From Actinomycetales bacterium (GTDB taxonomy: Bacteria > Actinomycetota > Actinomycetes > Actinomycetales > Actinomycetaceae): a DNA stretch of 64,000 nt. The translations under genes and the position numbers were made by a program. This document shows positions 53,981 through 62,025 of this stretch, in pieces; position 1 is the first letter of the stretch; every line of letters starts with the position of its first letter. The stretch is taken from positions 1-64,000 of the forward strand of contig JAATFD010000053.1 of NCBI GenBank assembly GCA_015655375.1, in the 5' to 3' direction. The notes below the pieces were generated by a model. The model made no database searches, had not been told where the DNA came from, and saw only the letters and a program-made list of their open reading frames with translations.

Positions 53981-54262
53981 CAGCTCACGCGAGCTGCCGG
54001 AAGACCGCAGGCGAGAACCTTCATCATGTCGCGCAAGGCGCCGGCAATCAGAGGGAATTCGAGCTCCTGCGTCTTGTCGCAGACGTGGACCGCGTGAATG
54101 ATGTTCGGGTCCAGGCGAGCGACATCCTCCGGCGTGTCACCAGCCACCCAGAAGTGCCAGAAGTCGACGACGATGCCGACACCGACAGAGCCGGCGCACC
54201 TCTGAAAGGTCGGTGCTCCGTAGAGCTGACCTAGCGTCGCCAGGCGCTCTGCCTCGGCGGCT
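53981..54262 (-). pseudogene. Decayed sugar-phosphate isomerase/epimerase (TIM-barrel) fragment
   Basis: An open minus frame with no start codon reads GIVVDFWHFWVAGDTPEDVA, RLDPNIIHAVHVCDKTQE, LEFPLIAGALRDMMKVLACG and ends with a TGA. VDFWHFW...GDTPEDVARLD...IHAVHVCD is a hallmark of the xylose-isomerase-like TIM-barrel family, which includes inosose dehydratase/isomerase relatives. Only about 93 codons survive, with a TGA upstream in the same frame at 54265-54263 and no matching upstream sequence. It may be the remains of an iolE- or iolI-like gene. Confidence 0.65.
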
Positions 54263-54445
54263 CAGCGACAGTCAACGCGGCATCCAGGGTGATGTCGGCA
54301 ACCGCGACGATCGTGCTGTCCGTGATAACCCGTCGTTGGAGCGCTCCAACGAAATGGGTCGCCCTCGTCGACCGTTTTATCCAGTCAATGCTCCGGCATC
54401 TCCGAGCACCCCGGGTGGGAGCCTTGGTACGGCCGCCCGCACGAG
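54263..54445. other. Non-coding remainder of the transporter-iolA gap
   Basis: Contains the orphan LacI-type palindrome at 54335-54352. Upstream of the isomerase relic on the minus strand, VITDSTIVAVADITLDAALTV is open in another frame but matches nothing I know. No gene called; the wider gap (53711-54500) is 790 bp, long for this window. Confidence 0.4.
54335..54352. promoter_or_regulatory. LacI-type operator, perfect 18-bp palindrome
   Basis: CGTTGGAGCGCTCCAACG. The central GGAGCGCTCC matches the even-spaced palindrome style of LacI/CebR operators. No intact gene starts next to it; the nearest coding sequences end rather than begin here. Confidence 0.55.
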
Positions 54446-54477
54446 GCGGCCCGGCAAGGTCTCCCCCGCCGGGCCGC
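54446..54477 (-). terminator. Terminator of iolA
   Basis: GCGGCCCGGC and GCCGGGCCGC form a perfect 10-bp stem with a 12-nt loop, 24 nt past the iolA stop on the minus strand. Confidence 0.8.
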
Positions 54478-54500
54478 TCGGATTCATGCGTGCAGTCGAC

Positions 54501-55994
54501 TCATTCCTCGCGCTGGAATGACAGCGTCGCCGCGAAAGTGCGCTCGGACGGCCACCGAGAGGTGATCACCTTCGCCTTCGTGTAGAACTTGACGCCCTCC
54601 GGACCATGGATGTGGGTGTCGCCGAGCAGCGAGTCCTTCCATCCACCGAAGGAGTAGTAGGCGACCGGCGTCGGGATCGGGACATTGACGCCGACCATGC
54701 CGGCCTCTGCATCCAGGGTGAAGCGACGGGCGATGCCGCCGTCATTGGTGAAGATCGCCGAGCCGTTGCCGTACGGCGAGGAGTTGACGATCCCGATTGC
54801 CTCGTCGTAGGTGTCCGCGTGGACGATCGTCAACACCGGGCCGAAGACCTCCTCGGTGTAGGCGGGAGCATCCAGCGAAATGTTGTCGATGATCGTCGGG
54901 CCGAGGAAGTGACCTCCCTCGTACCCAGCGACGACCAAGGGACGCCCGTCGAGGACGATGTCCGCCCCGCGCTTCTCCGCGTCGTCGATGAGACCGACGA
55001 TGCGGTCCTTGGCCTTGGCGGAGATGACCGGGCCCATTTCGACGCCCTCGTCCATCCCGTAGCCGACCTTGATGGTCTGTGCGTGTTCCTTGACCTTCTG
55101 GGCAAGTTCGGCACCGACGCCGCCGACCGCGACGACGACCGGAAGGGCCATGCACCGCTCACCCGCAGCGCCGAATGCCGCGGCCGAGATGTGCTGCGCC
55201 GCGAAGTCAAGGTCCGCGTCAGGCATGACGATCGCATGGTTGTTAGCTCCACCCAGAGCCTGGACGCGCTTACCGTGCGACACACCCGTGTCCTGGACGA
55301 CGTGGGCCACAGGAGTCGATCCGACGAAGGAGATCGCGTCGATGCCGGGGTGAGTGAGGATCGAGGAGACGATCGTCCGGTTCCCGGCGACGACGTTGAA
55401 GACGCCGTCGGGAAGACCGGCCTCCTTGTAAAGCTCGGCCATCAGCAGCGACGCCGAGGGCGTCGGCGAGGCTGGCTTGAGGATGAAGGCATTGCCGCTG
55501 GCGATCGCCAGGGGATGCATCCAGAAAGGGACCATGGCCGGGAAGTTGAAGGGGACGATGCCAGCGACCACGCCGACGGGCTGACGCAGCGTGTGGATGT
55601 CGACGCCCGTGGAAATGTCGAAGGAGTACTCACCCTTGAGCGCCACGTTGATCGCCGTGGAAAAATCCAGGGTCTCCCGGCCTCGTTGGATCTCACCGAT
55701 CGCATCGGAATAGTTCTTGCCGTGCTCGGCCACGATCAGCTTGGCCATCTCGTCCTGATGGTCGAGGACCAGTTGGCGCATGCGGAACATGATGGCGGTT
55801 CTCTTGGCCAAGGAGACCTTTGCCCACTTCTTCTGCGCTGCGCGCGCCACCTCGACCGCATGGTCGAGGTCGGCGTCCGAGGCCTGAAGCAGTTCGGCCT
55901 CCACCACACCCGTCGCCGGGTTCTCCACGGGCAGGCGTCCTGCCGGGGACCCGGTGTAGTACACACCGTCGATCCAGTGCTCGATCGTCTTCAT
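54501..55994 (-). CDS. iolA: CoA-acylating (methyl)malonate-semialdehyde dehydrogenase
   Basis: Converts malonate semialdehyde to acetyl-CoA, the end step of inositol catabolism. 497 residues; active-site Cys281 in GAAGERCMALPVVV. GGANNHAIVMPDAD around 249-262 has Asn where hydrolytic aldehyde dehydrogenases carry the general-base Glu, the known sign of the CoA-dependent MmsA/IolA subfamily. PFNFPAMVPFWMHPLAIASG is also characteristic. GAGGAG lies about nine bases before the ATG. Own perfect operator upstream, so it is expressed separately from iolD. Confidence 0.95.
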   Translation of the reverse strand: MKTIEHWIDGVYYTGSPAGRLPVENPATGVVEAELLQASDADLDHAVEVARAAQKKWAKVSLAKRTAIMFRMRQLVLDHQDEMAKLIVAEHGKNYSDAIGEIQRGRETLDFSTAINVALKGEYSFDISTGVDIHTLRQPVGVVAGIVPFNFPAMVPFWMHPLAIASGNAFILKPASPTPSASLLMAELYKEAGLPDGVFNVVAGNRTIVSSILTHPGIDAISFVGSTPVAHVVQDTGVSHGKRVQALGGANNHAIVMPDADLDFAAQHISAAAFGAAGERCMALPVVVAVGGVGAELAQKVKEHAQTIKVGYGMDEGVEMGPVISAKAKDRIVGLIDDAEKRGADIVLDGRPLVVAGYEGGHFLGPTIIDNISLDAPAYTEEVFGPVLTIVHADTYDEAIGIVNSSPYGNGSAIFTNDGGIARRFTLDAEAGMVGVNVPIPTPVAYYSFGGWKDSLLGDTHIHGPEGVKFYTKAKVITSRWPSERTFAATLSFQREE

Positions 55995-56107
55995 CGTCGC
56001 GAACTCCTCGTCGCCGTCTCATCGTTGAATCTATCGGCTCTCACCGTCACGCGGACCTGACCGGTCACGGCGTCGGCATGCGCTCACTGTATCGCCACCA
56101 GCGAGCA

Positions 56108-56121
56108 TTTGTCCATACAAA
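56108..56121. promoter_or_regulatory. GntR/IolR operator candidate (iolA)
   Basis: TTTGTCCATACAAA, perfect arms, 114 bp before the iolA ATG. A half-site (GACAAATG) occurs near 56227. Confidence 0.6.
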
Positions 56122-56255
56122 TAAAGTCATGTCGTGGGAAACAGGTCCGTCCCCGCCCTGGACCCAGGTCCCTCGACCGAACCCGATGGGAGATGATCGG
56201 TGCACCGGCAGCACACTCATCGTGATCCGACAAATGTGCCGGGGCGACCGCACCG

Positions 56256-58175
56256 TCAACGCAAATAGTGTCGTTGGAACGCTTTCTGGTCGAGATACTC
56301 CTCATGGGCCTGCCGCGTCGAGTCGAGGCGCGCGACCTGAGCGACCGGGACGTCCCACCACGACGAGGCCGGCGGATTCGGTCCGTACAGGTCCGTCTCG
56401 ATGTGGATCATCGTCGCCCGATCAGAGGCCTCCGCCCGACGAAACGCTTTGCGGAATTCGTCGATTGAGTGCACCTTGATCACATCGATGCCCCAGGACT
56501 GTGCGTTTGCTGCGATGTCGACGTCGAGGCGCTGCCCCTCCTGGTTGTGTGGAGCCCCACCGCCCCTGCGGTACTTCGTCCCGAAGCGCTGGGACCCATG
56601 GGACTCGGACAGAGCACCAATCGAGGCGAACCCATAGTTCTGGAGCAGGACGAAGATGACCTTGATCTCCTCCTGGCAGATCGTCGCCAGCTCCATCGGG
56701 AGCATCTGGTATGTGCCATCCCCGACGATCGCGACGACCTCGGAGTCGGGCAGTGCCATCTTGACGCCCATCGCCGCGGGGATCTCATAACCCATGCAGG
56801 AGAAGGCATACTCGACGTGGTACTGGACCGGGGTCCGCGCCTGCCACAGGGCCTGCAGATCACCGGGCATCGACCCCGCCGCGTTGATGACGACGTCCTC
56901 ATCCCCCATCATCTCGTTGAGGGCGCCGAAAACCTCGGTCTGGGCAGGAAGGGGACCGTGACCCAGGTGGTAGCACTCGTGGACCTTCGCCGCCCACGCC
57001 TCGCGTTCCCGCGCGACCTCGGACGCATAGTCGTCCTCGACGTGGTAGCCGCCCTCGGAACCAGAAGTCAGCGCCTCTGTCAGTGACGCGATCGCCTCGC
57101 GCGCGTCGGCGATGAGCATTTCTCCGGCGTTCTTGACGGCATCGAAGGGCTTGACGTTGATGTTGACGAAACGGACGTCCGGGTTCTTGAACTGCGTGCG
57201 TGAGGCCGTCGTGAAGTCCGAATACCGAGTGCCGATCCCAATCACCAGGTCCGCCTGGTCGGCAATGTGATTGCCCGAGTCCCCACCGGTCGACCCCACA
57301 CCGCCGATCGACTGGGGGTGGTCGAAGTTGATAGCGCCCTTGCCGGCCTGTGTGTCCGCGACCGGGATCCCGGTCGTTGAGGCCAGGGTCCGCAACTCCT
57401 CGGAGGCCTCGGAATAGATGACGCCGCCACCAGCGATGACCATCGGACGTTTCGCCGAGCGGATCGCGGCCACGGCCCGGTCCAACGAGGGCCGATCCAG
57501 CGGAGCGCGGCGCACGTGCCAGACGCGCTTGGCGAACATCCCGACCGGGAAGTCGAAGGCTTCGGCCTGGACATCCTGGGGCATCGCGAGGACGACGGCC
57601 CCCGTGTCGGCCGGGTCCGTCAGCGTGCGCATCGCCTGCATGAGGTAGGGCAGGAGCTGCTCGGGCCGGTTGATCCGATCGAAGAAGGCTGAGACCGGTC
57701 GGAAGGCATCGTTGACCGAAGTGTCGAGCGTCTGCGCGTTCTCGATCTGCTGGAGGACCGGGTCCGGGTAGCGCGTGGCGAACTGGTCGGCGGGGAAGAG
57801 CAGGACGGGCACTCGGTTCGTTGTCGCCAACGCCGCACCAGTGACCATGTTGAGCGCGCCCGGCCCGATCGAGGACGTGCACATCTTCGCCTGCAGGCGG
57901 TTGCGGGCCTTCGCATAGGCCGAGGCGGCGTGGACCATGCCCTGCTCGTTGCGCGGCATGACATAGGGCATCGCCCCCCCGTCGGGCGTCGGATCGATCT
58001 CGTTCTCGAGCAGCGCCTGCCCGAGGCCGGCGACGTTGCCATGGCCGAAGATGCCGAAGGCTCCCGTGATGAGACGCTGCTCGTGGCCGTCACGCTCGGA
58101 ATACTGATTGATGAGGAAGCGGATCGTCGCCTGACCGACCGTCAGGCGCACAGTTGGGACCGGAGTCGTGTTCAT
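56256..58175 (-). CDS. iolD: 3D-trihydroxycyclohexane-1,2-dione acylhydrolase
   Basis: Opens the cyclohexane ring of the inositol-derived dione to 5-deoxyglucuronate. 639 residues. ThDP-dependent: N-terminal PYR domain with FGHGNVAGLGQAL, the central Rossmann-like domain (RPMVIAGGGVIYSEA), and the ThDP/Mg motif GDGTYQMLPMELATICQEE ending in QNYGFASIG. Long C-terminal stretch ESHGSQRFGTKYR is IolD-specific. AGGAGAAGGA precedes the ATG. Sixty-one bp after iolB. Confidence 0.95.
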   Translation of the reverse strand: MNTTPVPTVRLTVGQATIRFLINQYSERDGHEQRLITGAFGIFGHGNVAGLGQALLENEIDPTPDGGAMPYVMPRNEQGMVHAASAYAKARNRLQAKMCTSSIGPGALNMVTGAALATTNRVPVLLFPADQFATRYPDPVLQQIENAQTLDTSVNDAFRPVSAFFDRINRPEQLLPYLMQAMRTLTDPADTGAVVLAMPQDVQAEAFDFPVGMFAKRVWHVRRAPLDRPSLDRAVAAIRSAKRPMVIAGGGVIYSEASEELRTLASTTGIPVADTQAGKGAINFDHPQSIGGVGSTGGDSGNHIADQADLVIGIGTRYSDFTTASRTQFKNPDVRFVNINVKPFDAVKNAGEMLIADAREAIASLTEALTSGSEGGYHVEDDYASEVAREREAWAAKVHECYHLGHGPLPAQTEVFGALNEMMGDEDVVINAAGSMPGDLQALWQARTPVQYHVEYAFSCMGYEIPAAMGVKMALPDSEVVAIVGDGTYQMLPMELATICQEEIKVIFVLLQNYGFASIGALSESHGSQRFGTKYRRGGGAPHNQEGQRLDVDIAANAQSWGIDVIKVHSIDEFRKAFRRAEASDRATMIHIETDLYGPNPPASSWWDVPVAQVARLDSTRQAHEEYLDQKAFQRHYLR

Positions 58176-58236
58176 TCCTTCTCCTGTGGAGGATGGACAA
58201 GGTCGGGGCCGACCGGGAGGGGCGGCCCCGAGACTG

Positions 58237-59115
58237 TCAGTTCGTGGGGGTCATGGGCAAACGGGGATCGACGGGCTGGTCCTCCCACGACTGTCGGATC
58301 CAGGTGTGGGCGGGATCGTCCGTCATCAACCACACCGAGTCCTCGGCCGGACCTGCCATGACATTGAGGTAGTAGAGGTCGTAGCCCGGAGCGGCGACCG
58401 ACGGGCCATGGTACCCGTAGGGCATGACAACGATGTCACCGTCGCGCACCTCGGTGCACACATCGATGTCGTGTCCCGGCGACGGGTAGATCCGCTGAAG
58501 GCCGAAGCCCTCGGCATCGCCCTCACCCGAGCGGACCCTGAAGTAGTAGACCTCCTCGAGGACACGCTCGTCCTCGGTGTGCCGGTCGTGCTTGTGGGGC
58601 GGGTAGGAAGACCAGTTCCCCCCCGGTGTCAACACCTCACACGCGAGCAAGTGAGAAGTCTCCACCGTGTTGCCCAGGGCGTAGTTGTTGACCTGGCGCG
58701 AGGACGGACCCGCACCGCGCAGACCGGTGACGACCTCGGAGCGGGGGCAGTACCGCACCGGGAGATCCATCGTGGCCTTAGCCCCCGGAAGGGCGAACTC
58801 GCCGCCGGCCGCGCTGGAGATCCGAATGTCCGTGTGCCGAGGGACGTAGAGGTAGTCCGTGATGTCGGTGAAGACCGATTCACGCCCCATGATCTCGACG
58901 GTCTGACCTGCGACCTCGACCGCACAACCCCCCGACAGGGGCAGCACGAGAAACTCAGCCCCTCCCCCGGGAATGTCGACGGACCCGCCCGGCTGAAGGG
59001 ATACCACACGCAGGGAGGACCACTCCCACCCGGCGCGCTCCGGCGTGAGGTCCACGTCGAAGGAGTCATGAGCGGTCGCACCCGCCCGGATCACATACTC
59101 ATCGTTGTCACTCAC
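58237..59115 (-). CDS. iolB: 5-deoxy-glucuronate isomerase
   Basis: Turns 5-deoxyglucuronate into 2-deoxy-5-keto-gluconate. 292 residues from GTG 59115, overlapping the aldolase-gene stop as GTGA. Double cupin of the KduI/IolB family: EWSSLRVVSLQPGGSVDIPG, SYPPHKHDRHTEDERVLEEVYYF with the metal-binding HKH...E set, and MPYGYHGPSVAAPGYDLYYLNVMAG. Middle of the iolC-aldolase-iolB-iolD operon. Confidence 0.95.
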   Translation of the reverse strand: MSDNDEYVIRAGATAHDSFDVDLTPERAGWEWSSLRVVSLQPGGSVDIPGGGAEFLVLPLSGGCAVEVAGQTVEIMGRESVFTDITDYLYVPRHTDIRISSAAGGEFALPGAKATMDLPVRYCPRSEVVTGLRGAGPSSRQVNNYALGNTVETSHLLACEVLTPGGNWSSYPPHKHDRHTEDERVLEEVYYFRVRSGEGDAEGFGLQRIYPSPGHDIDVCTEVRDGDIVVMPYGYHGPSVAAPGYDLYYLNVMAGPAEDSVWLMTDDPAHTWIRQSWEDQPVDPRLPMTPTN

Positions 59116-59975
59116 AGCAACTCCACAGCTCGATCGACGGCAGTCTCGACGTCACCGTCGGGCGGATACAGTAGGGACCGCCCGATGACCAGTCCCCTGA
59201 CGTTGGGCAGGGCGAGCGCCCGGCCCCACGAGGCGCGCGTAGCACTCGGGTCGGAGGAAACCTCTCCGCCGAGAATCAGGCTCGGCAACGTGGTCGATTC
59301 CATCACGCGCTCCATGTCCTCCACACAGGGAAGCTTGAGCCAGGTGTGGGCGGAGGTGCGCCCGAGGCCGGAGGCGATTGCGATCGAATGGATCACGGCC
59401 TCGACGGACAAATCGTTGACGATCCGCCCATCGGTCCACGTCGAGATGAAAGGTTCGATCATCGCGGACAACCCACGATCAGCCAAGGCATCGACGGCGT
59501 GGGCGGCGGATTCCAAGGTGCTCGGCGTGTTCGCATCCGCGTAGTTGACGCGCAGGAGCATCTTCCCGCCATCGAGGCCGGCGGCCTCCACCCCCGTGGC
59601 GTCATAGCAGGTGAAACGGTCGTCCATCTCGAAGGACGCTCCCTGCAGACCGCCCCGGTTCATCGACCCCCACACCAATTTCCCGTCGAGGGCTCCTAGC
59701 AGCGCGAGGTCCTCAATGAGATCGGCCGCCCCGAGGAACCCCGTGACGCCGGGGCGCGACAAAGCCGCAACGCACCGAGCCAGGAGATCCTCACGCGACG
59801 CCATGGCCAGAGGATCGTCTCCTGCGCCCAGCGCACCGCGGGCCGGGTGGTCACAAGCGATGACCATGAGTTGTCCCGCCCGTGAGAGATCGGCGCGCGG
59901 ACGCTTCTGAAGAGCGCGGGCGACCCGCCCGGGATCCGTCGCACGGATCTCACTGATGGTCTCGATATAGGTCAT
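59112..59975 (-). CDS. Cgl0159-type (beta/alpha)8-fold aldolase-like protein
   Basis: 287 residues, ATG 59975 overlapping the iolC stop (ATGA). LMVIACDHPARGALGAGDDP, GVTGFLGAADLIEDLALL, GKLVWGSMNRGGLQG and a C-terminal LPNVRGLVIGRSLLYPPDG phosphate-site segment place it with the DeoC/LacD-like barrel proteins found in corynebacterial inositol clusters. In this operon it takes the slot of IolJ, cleaving 2-deoxy-5-keto-gluconate-6-phosphate to dihydroxyacetone phosphate and malonate semialdehyde; this is inferred from position. Confidence 0.85.
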   Translation of the reverse strand: MTYIETISEIRATDPGRVARALQKRPRADLSRAGQLMVIACDHPARGALGAGDDPLAMASREDLLARCVAALSRPGVTGFLGAADLIEDLALLGALDGKLVWGSMNRGGLQGASFEMDDRFTCYDATGVEAAGLDGGKMLLRVNYADANTPSTLESAAHAVDALADRGLSAMIEPFISTWTDGRIVNDLSVEAVIHSIAIASGLGRTSAHTWLKLPCVEDMERVMESTTLPSLILGGEVSSDPSATRASWGRALALPNVRGLVIGRSLLYPPDGDVETAVDRAVELL

Positions 59976-60970
59976 GATCTCCTCGTGTGTTCCTCGACGA
60001 CGGGAGCGGACTCCGGATGCTGCTCGATGAGGTGGTCGACCTCGAACTCAGTGGGCATCGCTGTCGAGCACTCGAGTCGCGACGCGACGATCGCGCCGGC
60101 TGTCGAAGCGAAGTGGACGGCGCGGCCGAGGTCCCAGCCCCGCAGCAGCGCATGGCAGAAGGAGCCACCGAAGGCATCTCCCGCCCCCAGGCCGTTGCAG
60201 ACCTCGACCGGGGTCACCGGGACGACGATCCGCTCCTCGCGAGTCTTCGCAAGCGTGCCCAACGGTCCCTGCTTGACCACGGCGATCTCGACTCCGCGCT
60301 CGAGCAAGGCGTCGGCCGCTCGGTCGGGCTCAGTCTCCCCCACCGCGATCCGGCACTCTTCCTTGTTGCCGATGGCGACGTTCACCTGCGGAAGGATCGC
60401 CTCGACCTCGGCATGCGCCGTGGTCTCGTCACTCCAGAACATCGGCCGATAGTCGAGGTCCGCGATCGTCCACCCGGACTTCGCCCGGGCCTCAAGGGCG
60501 GCCCGGTGCGCGCCGCGTGAGGGTTCCACCGACAGCCCGGTCACGGACAGCCAGAAGACCTGAGCCTCCCGGACGGCCTCGATGGGAATGTCAGCGGCAC
60601 TGAGCTGGAGGTCGGGGGCGGAGGGCTCACGGTAGAAGTAGAGGGGAAAATCGTCGGGCGGAAAGATCTCGCAGAACGTCACCGGGGTGTTGAAGTGTTC
60701 ATTGCACACGACAAATTGGTCCGACACACCGAGACGACGCATCTCTCTGCGGACAAACCGACCGAAAGGATCGTCCCCGACGCCGGTGATGACGGCACTG
60801 CGCTGGCCCATGCGCGCAGCCGCGACAGCCACGTTCGTGGGCGAACCACCCAAGAACTTCCCGAAGCTGGTCACATCCTCCAAGCCGACTCCGACCTGCA
60901 ACGGATAGATGTCGACTCCACTGCGACCGATCGTCAGCAGGTCGAGCTGGGCGGCTCCCGGACTGGACAT
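59972..60970 (-). CDS. iolC: 5-dehydro-2-deoxygluconokinase
   Basis: 332 residues of the PfkB/ribokinase fold. LDLLTIGRSGVDIYPLQVG is a typical IolC opening, with the sugar-binding FLGGSPTNVAVAAARMG and the ATP/anion-hole motif CNGLGAGDAFGGSFCHALL near the C-terminus. Phosphorylates the deoxyketogluconate made by IolB. First gene of the operon; a perfect operator lies 70 bp upstream, between it and the divergent GntR gene. Confidence 0.94.
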   Translation of the reverse strand: MSSPGAAQLDLLTIGRSGVDIYPLQVGVGLEDVTSFGKFLGGSPTNVAVAAARMGQRSAVITGVGDDPFGRFVRREMRRLGVSDQFVVCNEHFNTPVTFCEIFPPDDFPLYFYREPSAPDLQLSAADIPIEAVREAQVFWLSVTGLSVEPSRGAHRAALEARAKSGWTIADLDYRPMFWSDETTAHAEVEAILPQVNVAIGNKEECRIAVGETEPDRAADALLERGVEIAVVKQGPLGTLAKTREERIVVPVTPVEVCNGLGAGDAFGGSFCHALLRGWDLGRAVHFASTAGAIVASRLECSTAMPTEFEVDHLIEQHPESAPVVEEHTRRS

Positions 60971-61039
60971 GAGGCATTCCCTTCCACATCTACGGGGTTG
61001 GTGGTTCCAGTGTGGAGCCAGGACAGGAATCAGTCAAGT

Positions 61040-61053
61040 TTTGTCCTGACAAA
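61040..61053. promoter_or_regulatory. GntR/IolR operator candidate (iolC/iolR divergent promoter)
   Basis: TTTGTCCTGACAAA, perfect arms, centred between the two divergent starts (70 bp from iolC, 75 bp from iolR), so one site can control both. Confidence 0.65.
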
Positions 61054-61127
61054 CAGACATGGAGCCCTGATCCGGTAGAATGTCCTTCACACACCAGTAC
61101 ACCCGACACCACCAGTGAGGACGCATC

Positions 61128-61892
61128 ATGGCCGAAGCCTCCGTCACCCTCGACGATCCCTACATCACGGCCATCCAGCTCGACCGAGGCTCCCCGCTGC
61201 CGCTCTACCATCAGATCTCCCAACCGCTCGAAGATCTCATCGTCTCCGGCGCATTGCAGCCCGGTCAACTCATCGAGGACGAGGTCTCCATGGCCCAGCG
61301 CCTCAACGTTTCACGACCCACGGCCCGACGCGCACTCCAGGACCTCGTCGCCCGCGGCCTACTGACACGGCGTCGCGGGGTCGGGACCCGCGTCACCCCC
61401 TCCCATGTGCGCCGACCCCTGGGCCTGACCTCACTCAACGACGACCTGATCAAGGCCGGATTCGAGCCGCGAACCGAGGTCCTCAGCTACGAGGTCAAAC
61501 TTGCCCTCGACGACGAGGCCGCACTATTGGGGACCACCCCGGGCGCGGAGATCGTCCACATCGTCCGGCGCCGATGGATCGACGACCGCCGGCTCGCAAT
61601 CCTCACGAACATCCTGCCTGTTGCCATCGCTCCGTCCTTGACCCAGCTGACATCCCACGGCCTGTATGCCTGTCTCAAGGAACATGACATCCACCTCGCC
61701 TCGGCCCAGCAGTCGGTCGGTGCCCGCTCCGCCGCGACGGAGGACGCGAACCAACTCGACGTGGAGCCCGGCGCGGCTCTGTTGACCATGCAGCGCACCG
61801 GCTATGACCTCGACGGAGCGGTCGTCGAGTACGGCAGCCACATCTACAACGCGGAGTTGTATTCCTTCCAATTCACCCTCGTCGCCGAGTAA
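61128..61892 (+). CDS. iolR: GntR-family regulator of inositol genes
   Basis: 254 residues. GntR winged helix (PLYHQISQPLEDLIVSGALQ, then SMAQRLNVSRPTARRALQDL and LVARGLLTRRRGVGTRV) followed by a UTRA effector domain (VLSYEVKLALDDEAALLG, AAALLTMQRTGYDLDG, VVEYGSHIYNAELYSF). GAGGA six bases upstream. Divergent from iolC; the six matching palindromes in this region are its most likely targets. The symbol reflects context, not homology to Bacillus IolR, which is a DeoR protein. Confidence 0.88.
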   Translation: MAEASVTLDDPYITAIQLDRGSPLPLYHQISQPLEDLIVSGALQPGQLIEDEVSMAQRLNVSRPTARRALQDLVARGLLTRRRGVGTRVTPSHVRRPLGLTSLNDDLIKAGFEPRTEVLSYEVKLALDDEAALLGTTPGAEIVHIVRRRWIDDRRLAILTNILPVAIAPSLTQLTSHGLYACLKEHDIHLASAQQSVGARSAATEDANQLDVEPGAALLTMQRTGYDLDGAVVEYGSHIYNAELYSFQFTLVAE

Positions 61893-61916
61893 TCCGCCGC
61901 AGCGACCATTTGAGAT

Positions 61917-61930
61917 TTTGTTCGGACATA
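61917..61930. promoter_or_regulatory. GntR/IolR operator candidate (transaldolase)
   Basis: TTTGTTCGGACATA, one arm mismatch, followed closely by a TTGACA -35 hexamer at 61934-61939, 96 bp before the transaldolase GTG. Confidence 0.5.
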
Positions 61931-62025
61931 TTCTTGACAATACCGAGCATTTGTCATTGACTGGATGAGCAACGACACGGGCCGACCAGCGACGGTCCCC
62001 CGCACGCTCGATTCCAGGAGATACC

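Noticed and set aside
52154-54097. 647-codon plus-strand frame opposite the sugar transporter
   Set aside because: Charged, repeat-like product typical of a shadow frame.
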